Of a stretch of 34,333 bases of DNA, positions 17,322-24,465 are shown one piece after another. A model generated the notes under the pieces. It searched no databases. It saw nothing but the letters and a program-made list of their open reading frames with translations, and had not been told where the DNA came from. The number at the start of each line of letters is the position of its first letter. The stretch's first letter is position 1. This DNA is from Corallococcus carmarthensis (lineage in GTDB: Bacteria > Myxococcota > Myxococcia > Myxococcales > Myxococcaceae), in contig NZ_RAWE01000096.1 in assembly GCF_003611695.1 (NCBI RefSeq), positions 1 to 34,333 of the forward strand, written 5' to 3'. The position numbers and the translations under genes are program-made.

Positions 17322-18017
17322 GTGGCCATCAAGCGGGCAGCGCCGCCGAAGTCCCAGGACCAGCGCAACCCTTCCCCGAAGCCTGCCGTGCCCTCCGCCG
17401 CCCAGAAGGAAGGGGCGGAGAAGCTCGTCTCCATTCCCAATGACCTGGTGCTGGCGCCGCAAGTCGAAGCGCCGCGCCAACCCACCGGCCGCGACCAGTC
17501 CCGGCAGAAGTCCACCGGCGTCGTGGAGCTGTCGTGGGCGGAGTTCGACCGCAAGGTGCAGAAGCTGGCGCGCACCATCCGCCAGTCGTGGGAGCCGCAG
17601 GCCGTGGTGGGCGTGGCCCACGGCGGCGTGTTCGTGGGCGGGGCGCTCGCGGGCGCGCTCGGCTGCGAGTTCTTCCCCGTGCGCATCAGCCGCCGCAGCC
17701 GCGACAAGGCCGAGCGCACCCAGGAGCGCGGCCAGCCCCAGGTGAGCGGGGAGATGCCCCCGGAGCTCAAGGGCCGCCGCGTGCTCATCGTGGACGACAT
17801 CGCGTCCAGCGGGGACACGCTGGAGCTGGCCACGGCGCTCGCGAAGAAGGTGGGCGCGAAGGAGATCCGCACCGCGTGCCTGATTGCGCGGCCGGAGGGC
17901 TTCACGCCGGACCACGTAGGGCTGTCCACGGACTCGCTCTTCGTCTTCCCGTGGGACTACGAGCCCGTGATGGGCGACGCGCACTTCGACGACGACCCGG
18001 ACAAGGCCGGAGCCTGA
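17322..18017 (+). CDS. Phosphoribosyltransferase-domain protein
   Basis: This 231-residue protein has a disordered Lys/Pro/Gln-rich N-terminus (1-75) and a type-I phosphoribosyltransferase domain. The latter has [21 protein letters not shown]-rich [12 protein letters not shown], and the PRPP loop [17 protein letters not shown]. It resembles xanthine/hypoxanthine-type enzymes, which transfer ribose-5-phosphate from PRPP to a purine base, but the substrate is not determined. The C-terminus VFPWDYEPV is typical of this subgroup. Start GTG 17322 has GGAG eight bases upstream. It is followed by selB after 27 bases and probably leads the operon selB-pxrK-pxrR. Confidence 0.85.
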   Translation: MAIKRAAPPKSQDQRNPSPKPAVPSAAQKEGAEKLVSIPNDLVLAPQVEAPRQPTGRDQSRQKSTGVVELSWAEFDRKVQKLARTIRQSWEPQAVVGVAHGGVFVGGALAGALGCEFFPVRISRRSRDKAERTQERGQPQVSGEMPPELKGRRVLIVDDIASSGDTLELATALAKKVGAKEIRTACLIARPEGFTPDHVGLSTDSLFVFPWDYEPVMGDAHFDDDPDKAGA

Positions 18018-18044
18018 GGCCAGCGGAAGGGCGCTGACGCGGCG

Positions 18045-19973
18045 ATGATCATCGGGACGGCGGGGCACATCGACCACGGCAAGACGTCCCTCGTGAAGGC
18101 GCTGACGGGCACGGACACCGACCGGCTCCCGGAGGAGAAGCGGCGCGGCATCACCCTGGAGCTGGGCTTCGCCCACCTGCCCCTGGCGGATGGCCAGGTG
18201 GCGGGCGTGGTGGACGTGCCCGGCCACGAACGCTTCGTGAAGGCCATGGCCGCGGGCGCGGGCGGCGTGGACCTGGCGGTGCTGGTGGTGGCCGCCGATG
18301 AAGGCGTCATGCCCCAGACGCGCGAGCACCTGGACATCTGCCGCCTGCTCGGCGTGAAGGCGGGCGTCATCGCGCTCACCAAGGCGGACCTGCTGGACAC
18401 CCTGGGTGACGACTGGCGCGCGCTGGTGGAGGCGGACCTCGCGGCGCTCACCGCTGGCACCTTCCTGGAAGACGCGCCCGTGGTGGCGGTGTCGTCGCGC
18501 ACGGGCGCGGGGCTGCCGGAGCTGAAGGCGGCGCTCGGCCGCGCGGGCGCGGCGCTGCCACGGCGGCCCTCCGAAGGCCCCGTGTTCCTCCCCGTGGACC
18601 GGGCCTTCACCATCAAGGGCTTCGGCACGGTGGTGACGGGCACGCTCCTGTCCGGCGCGCTGGCGGTGGACGACGCGGTGTCGCTGCTTCCCTCGGTGAC
18701 CGGCGCGCGTCCGGGCCCGTTTCGCGTCCGGGGCGTGCAGGTGCACGGGCAGCCGGTGGCGCGCGTGGAGGCGGGGCAGCGCGCGGCGGTGAACGTGACG
18801 GACGTGCAGACGGAGGACGTGCACCGGGGCATGGTGCTCACGCGCGCGGGCGAGCTGCCGGAGACGTCCATGCTGGACGTGGAGCTGACGCTGCTGCCCG
18901 CCGCGGAATCTCCGCTGCCCAAGCGCCGCAAGCTGCTCCTGCACCTGGGCACCGCGCAGGTGGAGGCCACGGTGGCGCTGCTGGACCTGGACTCGCTCGC
19001 GCCGGGGGAGACGGGGCTCGCGCAGCTGCGGCTGGAGTCGCCGGTGGGGGCGCTCGTCGGACAGCGCTTCATCCTGCGAGGCTCGCGCGCGCTGCCGGGA
19101 CGGGGCGCCACGGTGGCCGGGGGGCGCGTGCTCTCCATCACGCCGCCGCGCCGGCGCCGGGGCGCGTCCTCGGTGGTGCGGCCGCTCTTGGAGGCGGACG
19201 CGGCGGGGCAGGTGGCGTGGCTCCTCCGGCAGGCGGGCTACGCGGGGCTCACGCAGACGGAGCTGTTCGGCCGCTCGGGGCTGTCGCCCAAGGTGCTCGC
19301 GCGCACGCTGGAGCTTCTGGGCGCGAAGGGGCAGGTGTTGCTGGTGGACCGCGACAAGCGGCTCTATGTGTCGCAGGACGTGTTCGAGGGCCTGCGCCAG
19401 CGCTCGCTCGCGCTGCTCGCCGCGTTCCACGAACGTGAGCCCATGCGCGAGGGCCTGTCACGCGAGGAGCTCCGTCAGCGGCTCTCCTCTCAACTGGACG
19501 CTCGCCTGTTCCAGCGGGTGGTGCAGGCGCTGGTCGACTCCGGCAGCGTGGAGGCGGAGAAGGACCTGGTGCGCCTTCAGGGCCGGGGTCGTACGCTCAC
19601 GCTGGGCGACGAGGCCGCGCGCACGCGCCTGTCCGCGGAGCTGTCCGCGGCGGGGCTCGCGCCGCCCACCGTCACGGAGCTGGCGCAGAAGCTGCGGCTT
19701 GGGCCCGTGAAGCTGCAGGAGCTGTTGAAGGTGCTGGTGGCGGCGGGCACGGGCGTGCGGGTGAGCGAGGAGCTGTGCTTCGACGCGAGCGCGCTGGAGG
19801 ACCTGCGGGGACGGCTGGTGACGTTCCTGAAGGACCAGAAGGAGATCACCACGCAGGGCTTCAAGGAACTGGTGGGCCAGAGCCGCAAGTTCACCATCCC
19901 CCTGTCGGAGTACTTCGACCGGGAGAAGGTCACGTTGAGGGTGGGGGACAAACGGGTGCTGCGTCGCGGATGA
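18045..19973 (+). CDS. selB: Selenocysteine-specific elongation factor SelB
   Basis: This 642-residue GTPase delivers selenocysteinyl-tRNA to ribosomes at UGA codons marked by a SECIS hairpin. GTPase motifs: G1 GHIDHGKT (7-14), G3 DVPGHE (57-62) and G4 TKAD (112-115). EF-Tu-like domains II/III follow (about 175-360), and then winged-helix repeats to the end ([57 protein letters not shown]) that bind SECIS RNA. The length fits bacterial SelB. Its presence implies that the organism makes selenoproteins; selA, selC and selD are not in this window. The stop overlaps the kinase start as ATGA (19970-19973), so the kinase is translationally coupled to SelB. Confidence 0.95.
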   Translation: MIIGTAGHIDHGKTSLVKALTGTDTDRLPEEKRRGITLELGFAHLPLADGQVAGVVDVPGHERFVKAMAAGAGGVDLAVLVVAADEGVMPQTREHLDICRLLGVKAGVIALTKADLLDTLGDDWRALVEADLAALTAGTFLEDAPVVAVSSRTGAGLPELKAALGRAGAALPRRPSEGPVFLPVDRAFTIKGFGTVVTGTLLSGALAVDDAVSLLPSVTGARPGPFRVRGVQVHGQPVARVEAGQRAAVNVTDVQTEDVHRGMVLTRAGELPETSMLDVELTLLPAAESPLPKRRKLLLHLGTAQVEATVALLDLDSLAPGETGLAQLRLESPVGALVGQRFILRGSRALPGRGATVAGGRVLSITPPRRRRGASSVVRPLLEADAAGQVAWLLRQAGYAGLTQTELFGRSGLSPKVLARTLELLGAKGQVLLVDRDKRLYVSQDVFEGLRQRSLALLAAFHEREPMREGLSREELRQRLSSQLDARLFQRVVQALVDSGSVEAEKDLVRLQGRGRTLTLGDEAARTRLSAELSAAGLAPPTVTELAQKLRLGPVKLQELLKVLVAAGTGVRVSEELCFDASALEDLRGRLVTFLKDQKEITTQGFKELVGQSRKFTIPLSEYFDREKVTLRVGDKRVLRRG

Positions 19974-22480
19974 GTCCCAAGGTCTACAGTGAGCACGAGC
20001 TGTGCGCCCTGGTGGAGCCCTTCGCCCAGCCCATGCTGGTGCTGGCGGGAGAGGGGCGCGTCCGGGTGGCGAATGCCGCGTACGCGCGGCTGCTGGGGCT
20101 GCCCATGGAGCAGGTGGTGGGCCGCTCCTTCCTGGACTTCGTGCAGCCGGAGGAGCGCAGCCGGATGGGGGACCGCTTCCAGCGTTTGTCCACGGGCGCG
20201 CCGCTGGATGGACGCCCGCAGCTCTACCGGGTGGCCAGTGTCCACGGCACGGCGGACGAGGTCTTCGTGCAGGCCAGCACCCTGCGGCTGGAGGGCGGGG
20301 GCTTCGGCCTGCTGCTCAGCTGTATGGTGCTGGCGGACCGCCCCAGGGAGCTGATGGTGGCGGAGCGGCTGGTGGACACGTCCGCGGGGCTGGTGTCCGC
20401 GCGCTCGGAGGAGGGCGTGCGGCGCGTGGCGCTGGCGGGCCTGGAGGCCGCGGGCTTCCGGGCGCGCATCCTGCGCTGGGACGGCACGCGGCTGGTGGTG
20501 CGCGACGGCGTGTCCCTGCCGGCGGATTCGCACCTGGCGCTGGAGGCGCTGTCGGACGGGCGGCCGGTGTTCGGCGGCGCGGATCAGGCGCAGCCCACGC
20601 ACGCGTACCTGCCGGTGGGCGGGCCTCAGTCGGAAGTGCTGTGGGTGGCCGGCCCTTGGGTGGCGCCCCGGCACGGCTCGGTGCTGACGCTGTTCGCGAA
20701 GGTGGTGGGCGCGGCGCTCGCGGACGCCCACCTCCAGGCGGACGGCGCTCGCAGCCGCTGGGAGGTGGAGTCGGTGGCGGAGATGGCGCGCTTCGTGGCG
20801 CAGCCCGTGCCCCCTCCGCCCGAGACCTTCCTGGCGCGCGTGGCGGAGTTGCTCCAGGCCCGCGCGGTGGCGCTGCACGTCACCTCCGAACCCGGCCAGG
20901 CTCCCCGGCTCTCCGCCCACGTGGGGCTGGAGGAGGGGAGTGACTCGGACGCGGTCCCTGCCACCGGCGTGCTGCTGGCCTCGTCGCTGCGGGAGGACGG
21001 GGGCGTGCTGTCGTCGGAGGCGCAGGGGCGCGCGCTGGAGACGCTGTCCCAGGGCCGCTTCGGCAGCGGGACGGCGGCGCGGCTCACCCGGGGCGGTGAG
21101 AGCGTGGGCGTGGTGCAGGCGCTGCGCGCGAAGGAGCGCCCCTTCGACGAGCGCGACGCGCGGCTCTTGTCCACGCTCGCGGAGCTGCTGGTGACGCTCC
21201 TGGAACAGCGCCGCCTCCGGGCGGAGTCCGCGCGCCAGCTCACGGAGACGCGCCTGTTGCTGGACCTGTCGCGCACCACGTCGGGCGTGCTGGAGACGGC
21301 GAGCATCCTGGACGTCGCGTCCGACTTCCTGGTGCACCTGTTGGACGTGTCCAACTGCTTCATCCTGCTCTACGACGAACAGGCCAAGGTGCTGCGCGGC
21401 GCGGCGGCATCGGCGGCCCACCGCGACCTGTTCCGCACGGTGGTCGTGCCGCTCGACAGCGAGGACCTGGCCGCGCGCGTGGCCCTGGGGCGCAAGCCCA
21501 TCGCTGTCGAAGACCTGACGTCGGCGAACATCTCCGTCAGCGCCGTGCTCATCGACCGGCTGGGCGAGAAGGCCCTGCTGGGCCTGCCCCTCACCTCGCG
21601 CGAGGAGCTCATCGGCGTGGTGCTGGTGGACGACGTGCGCGGCCCGCGCCCCTTCGGCCCGGAGCTCATCGAGCTGGCGGAGGCGACGTGCGGCCAGCTG
21701 GCGCTGTCCATCGCCAACGCGCGCCTCTACGAATCCCTGTGGGCCAGCTACGCGGAGCTGGCCGCCACCCGCGCGGAGATGGTGAAGCGTGAACGCTTCG
21801 CCGCGCTGGGCGAGCTGTCCGCCATCGTCGCCCACGAGGTGCGCAACCCCCTGGGCGTCATCTTCAACGCGGTGGCCACGCTCCGGCGCATCATGAGTCC
21901 CACGGGCGACACCGCGATGTTGCTGGACATCGTCGCGGAAGAAAGCGACCGCCTCAACCGGATGGTGGCCGACCTGCTGGACTTCACCCGCCCGCGCAAC
22001 CCGGTGCTCCAGCCGGAGGACCTGCTGCGCGTGCTCCAGGACGCCTTCGAAGCCGCGCGGGCGCAGGCCGCCACGGAGCGCCCGGTGCGCGTCCACGTGG
22101 AGGTGGAAAACGGCATCACCACGGTCCCCATGGACCGGCGGCAGATCCGCCAGGCCCTGTTCAACGTGGCCGTCAACGCCATCCAGTCCATGCCGCAGGG
22201 GGGCGAGGTCTGGGTGCATGCGCGCCGGGACACGCACGCCGGACGCGAACAGCTGCGCATCGACGTGATGGACCAGGGACCGGGCATCCCGGCCGAACTG
22301 CTCCACCGCGTCTTCGAACCCTTCTTCACCACCAAGGCCCAGGGCACCGGCCTGGGGCTGGCGGTGGTGAAGCGCATCCTGGAGGAGCACCGCGGCGAAA
22401 TCGCGGTGGAGAGCGCCCCCGGACGCGGAACCACCTTCACCTTCTGGCTGCCGCTCACGCAGCCCCAGTCCCTCTCATGA
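19970..22480 (+). CDS. pxrK: Cytoplasmic PAS/GAF sensor histidine kinase, PxrK-like
   Basis: This 836-residue histidine kinase has no membrane spans, so it senses an internal signal. A PAS domain (about 1-125, VANAAYARLLGLPMEQVVGRSFLDFV) is followed by two GAF-like domains (about 280-415 and 430-590). HisKA comes next with phospho-accepting His622 in VAHEVRNPLG. The HATPase is seen by N-box Asn736 (FNVAVNAIQSMPQGG), G1 DQGPGIP and G2 GTGLGL (792-797), as in NtrB-type kinases. It is coupled to selB by a 4-base overlap and to the NtrC-type regulator by another (22477-22480). In Myxococcus xanthus the kinase beside the activator and sRNA pxr is PxrK; the symbol is given by this position, so it is inference. 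The ATG overlapping the selB stop is the best start. Confidence 0.85.
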   Translation: MSPKVYSEHELCALVEPFAQPMLVLAGEGRVRVANAAYARLLGLPMEQVVGRSFLDFVQPEERSRMGDRFQRLSTGAPLDGRPQLYRVASVHGTADEVFVQASTLRLEGGGFGLLLSCMVLADRPRELMVAERLVDTSAGLVSARSEEGVRRVALAGLEAAGFRARILRWDGTRLVVRDGVSLPADSHLALEALSDGRPVFGGADQAQPTHAYLPVGGPQSEVLWVAGPWVAPRHGSVLTLFAKVVGAALADAHLQADGARSRWEVESVAEMARFVAQPVPPPPETFLARVAELLQARAVALHVTSEPGQAPRLSAHVGLEEGSDSDAVPATGVLLASSLREDGGVLSSEAQGRALETLSQGRFGSGTAARLTRGGESVGVVQALRAKERPFDERDARLLSTLAELLVTLLEQRRLRAESARQLTETRLLLDLSRTTSGVLETASILDVASDFLVHLLDVSNCFILLYDEQAKVLRGAAASAAHRDLFRTVVVPLDSEDLAARVALGRKPIAVEDLTSANISVSAVLIDRLGEKALLGLPLTSREELIGVVLVDDVRGPRPFGPELIELAEATCGQLALSIANARLYESLWASYAELAATRAEMVKRERFAALGELSAIVAHEVRNPLGVIFNAVATLRRIMSPTGDTAMLLDIVAEESDRLNRMVADLLDFTRPRNPVLQPEDLLRVLQDAFEAARAQAATERPVRVHVEVENGITTVPMDRRQIRQALFNVAVNAIQSMPQGGEVWVHARRDTHAGREQLRIDVMDQGPGIPAELLHRVFEPFFTTKAQGTGLGLAVVKRILEEHRGEIAVESAPGRGTTFTFWLPLTQPQSLS

Positions 22481-23928
22481 CCGACGCGACCACCCCGGTT
22501 CCCCGAGGACGCATCCTCGTGGTGGACGACCAATGCAACATGCGCGCCACCACCGCGCTGCTCCTGCGCGCGGAGGGCTATACCGTTTCCGAATCCGCGA
22601 CCGGCGAGGAGGCCCTGGGCGTGCTCGCGCAGGGGCGCGTGGACCTGCTCCTCACGGACCTGAAGATGGAGCCCATGGACGGGCTCACGCTGCTCAAGCG
22701 CGCGCTGGAGGTCGCCCCGCGCCTCCAGGTCATCATGATGACGGCCTTCGGCTCCATCGACAGCGCGGTGGAGGCCATGCGCCTGGGCGCGTACGACTAC
22801 GTCACCAAGCCCTTCAAGGAAGGCGAGCTGCGCTACCGCGTGGAGCGCGCCCTGGACCGGGCCAAGCTCCAGGCGGCGGTGGCCAACTTCGCCACGGAGT
22901 TCAACCAGCGCCATGGTCTGTCCGCGCTGGTGGGCCGCAGCCAGGCGATGCGGGACCTCACCACGCGCCTCTTGCGCGTCGCGCAGAGCGACGCCACCGT
23001 CCTCATCCAGGGCGAGAGCGGCACGGGCAAGGAGCTGGTGGCCCGCGCCCTCCACGCGCACAGCCGCCGCAGCGGCCAGCCCTTCGTGCCCGTCAACTGC
23101 GCGGCCATCAGCGAAACGCTGCTGGAGAGCGAGCTCTTCGGCCACGCCAAGGGTGCCTTCACCGGCGCGGTGAAGACGCGCCGCGGCCTCTTCGAGGAAG
23201 CGGACAACGGCACGCTCTTCATCGACGAGGTGACGGAGACGAGCCCCACCTTCCAGTCCAAGCTCCTGCGCACGCTCCAGGACGGCGAGGTGCGCCGCGT
23301 GGGCGAGTCCACCGCGCTGCGCGTGGACGTGCGCATCGCCGCGGCCACCAACCGCGACATCGAGCTGGAGGTGAAGGAGAAGCGCTTCCGCCAGGACCTC
23401 TACTACCGCCTCAACGTGGTGATGCTGCGCGTGCCCCCGCTGCGCGAGCGCCTGGAGGACGTGCCCGCCCTGGCGGAGCACTTCCTGGAGCGCGCCAATG
23501 CCCGCAGCCCCCGGCCCCGGCGCCTGTCCGCGCTCGCCGTGGAGCACCTGATGACGTACAGCTTCCCCGGCAACGTGCGCGAGCTGGAGAACCTGGTGGA
23601 GCAGGCCGCCGCGCTGGCGGAGGCGGACGAACTGCTCCCCGAGGACTTCCCGCTGCGCCCCCAGGGCCGCGTGCTCCCGGCCGCCACCACCCCTGAAGCC
23701 GCGGGCCTGCCACCCACGGACGCGGTCCGAGCCACGGGGACGGAAGCCACGGGCCCCACCCTGGCGTCGGTGGTGGAAGACGCGGAGCGCCGCGCTATCA
23801 TCCAGGCGCTGGAGCGCCACGGCGTGGACCTGGCCCGCGTGGCCGATGAGCTGGGCGTCTCCTCCACCACGCTGTGGCGGAAGATGAAGCGCCTGAACCT
23901 CCGGCCCCCCGCGGGCGCTCGCGAATAG
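22477..23928 (+). CDS. pxrR: NtrC-family sigma-54 response regulator, PxrR-like
   Basis: This 483-residue sigma-54 activator has a receiver domain (1-125; acidic pocket Asp17/Asp18, phosphorylated Asp61 in LLLTDLKM, YDYVTKPF). The AAA+ domain (about 150-390) has Walker A GESGTGKE (179-186) and the sigma-54-contacting GAFTGA (226-231). A C-terminal Fis-type helix-turn-helix (LARVADELGVSSTTLWRKMKRL) follows an Ala/Pro/Thr linker. It is the partner of the upstream kinase. The sRNA gene just downstream has a sigma-54 promoter and a distant palindrome, so this protein is its likely activator. The symbol PxrR is given by synteny with the Myxococcus xanthus pxr locus. The ATG overlaps the kinase stop. 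Confidence 0.88.
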   Translation: MTDATTPVPRGRILVVDDQCNMRATTALLLRAEGYTVSESATGEEALGVLAQGRVDLLLTDLKMEPMDGLTLLKRALEVAPRLQVIMMTAFGSIDSAVEAMRLGAYDYVTKPFKEGELRYRVERALDRAKLQAAVANFATEFNQRHGLSALVGRSQAMRDLTTRLLRVAQSDATVLIQGESGTGKELVARALHAHSRRSGQPFVPVNCAAISETLLESELFGHAKGAFTGAVKTRRGLFEEADNGTLFIDEVTETSPTFQSKLLRTLQDGEVRRVGESTALRVDVRIAAATNRDIELEVKEKRFRQDLYYRLNVVMLRVPPLRERLEDVPALAEHFLERANARSPRPRRLSALAVEHLMTYSFPGNVRELENLVEQAAALAEADELLPEDFPLRPQGRVLPAATTPEAAGLPPTDAVRATGTEATGPTLASVVEDAERRAIIQALERHGVDLARVADELGVSSTTLWRKMKRLNLRPPAGARE

Positions 23929-23991
23929 CCTGCCAGCGGACTTCACCCTGCCTCCCGGTACGAGTTCAGATCCGAAATCACCCCCGTTCAC

Positions 23992-24035
23992 GGATGAAAA
24001 AACCAACCTCCTGAATTCGTTGGGTGTTTTCATCC
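23992..24035 (+). terminator. Long inverted repeat after pxrR
   Basis: Arms at 23992-24007 and 24019-24035 are nearly complementary over about 16 pairs (GGATGAAAA with TTTTCATCC, then CCAAC with GTTGG; small internal mismatch and one-base bulge) around an 11-base loop. It begins 64 bases after the pxrR stop, and the second arm contains TTTT. It probably terminates pxrR, keeping read-through from the sRNA gene low. Its last two bases overlap the next palindrome. Confidence 0.6.
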
Positions 24036-24054
24036 CTGAAACGCGATTTCAGGG
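24034..24054. promoter_or_regulatory. Candidate PxrR enhancer site (21-bp palindrome)
   Basis: CCCTGAAA (24034-24041) and TTTCAGGG (24047-24054) are perfect 8-base inverted arms around CGCGA. Its centre lies about 121 bases upstream of the predicted sRNA start, within the range used by NtrC-type activators. The arms CTGAAA/TTTCAG recur in the first stem of the sRNA (24186-24191, 24209-24214). Confidence 0.55.
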
Positions 24055-24109
24055 CTGCAATGGGGAAGGGTGGGGGTTGGAGTGTCGCCCTGTCGTCCAA
24101 GTGCTTGAG

Positions 24110-24135
24110 AACTCTAGAGTTTCGTCCCGTACGGG
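24110..24135. promoter_or_regulatory. Two palindromes just upstream of the sigma-54 promoter
   Basis: AACTCTAGAGTT (24110-24121) and CCCGTACGGG (24126-24135) are both perfect palindromes. The second ends four bases before the -24 element at 24139. They could be sites for a repressor or accessory factor acting between enhancer and promoter, where sigma-54 promoters often have a DNA-bending site; neither is AT-rich like an IHF site. Confidence 0.4.
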
Positions 24136-24138
24136 CTC

Positions 24139-24154
24139 TGGCACGGCACCTGCT
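24139..24154 (+). promoter_or_regulatory. Sigma-54 promoter of the Pxr sRNA
   Basis: TGGCACG, four bases, then CTGCT matches the -24/-12 consensus TGGCACGN4TTGCW with one change (C for T). GG at 24140-24141 and GC at 24152-24153 have exactly the 10-base spacing required. The start site is predicted near 24165. It lies 211 bases after an NtrC-type activator gene. Confidence 0.85.
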
Positions 24155-24164
24155 AAAGGCTAGG

Positions 24165-24284
24165 TCGGGACGCATCGAAGCGAGGCTGAAAGTGGTTCCC
24201 CCCCACCCTTTCAGCACTTCCGGTGTGTCACCTTGAGAAGACCCGCGGCCCGACACCCTCACGGGTGCCGGGCCGCCTTCTTTT
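24165..24284 (+). ncRNA. pxr: Pxr-like developmental small RNA
   Basis: There is no ORF, yet a sigma-54 promoter and a strong terminator bound about 120 bases with three hairpins. SL1: GCTGAAAG (24185-24192) pairs with CTTTCAGC (24208-24215). Inside, GGT/ACC closes a loop holding exactly seven C residues (24198-24204). SL2: GGTG (24222-24225) pairs with CACC (24229-24232), extended by CTTC/GAAG. SL3 is the terminator. Pxr of Myxococcus xanthus represses fruiting-body development while nutrients last. It has a seven-cytosine run in a stem-loop, where a single base change abolished its function, and is preceded by PxrK/PxrR. These features all recur here, hence the call; the exact ends and shorter processed forms are inferred. 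Confidence 0.85.
24245..24284 (+). terminator. Rho-independent terminator of pxr (SL3)
   Basis: A 14-bp GC stem with one mismatch (24245-24258 with 24263-24276, loop TCAC) is followed by CTTCTTTT. This is the clearest intrinsic terminator on the plus strand in the window. From 24285 to 24405 I see no gene or signal. Confidence 0.9.
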
Positions 24285-24405
24285 CCGCTTCCCGCATCGT
24301 CCGCCGCCTTGAAGCCGCCCCGCATGACGCGGCGCGGAACCATTTCACTTCTGCAATGCGCCCACGGCCATGACGCCGTGAGCCACGCTTTGCCCCGCAA
24401 CGACA

Positions 24406-24438
24406 ACGCCCGCCAGGGCCAGGGGCCGAGGCGGGCGT
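24406..24438 (-). terminator. Hairpin after nuoN
   Basis: On the minus strand ACGCCCGCC (24438-24430) pairs with GGCGGGCGT (24414-24406) around a 15-base GC-rich loop, followed by TGTCGTTG. It lies 27 bases after the nuoN stop and probably ends the nuo operon. Confidence 0.6.
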
Positions 24439-24465
24439 CGGGTGCCGCGAACTGCCGGCGTGAGG

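Noticed and set aside
24036-24236. Short frame at 24024-24236 across the pxr region
   Set aside because: The frame spans promoter, palindromes and sRNA hairpins, with no homology or Shine-Dalgarno.
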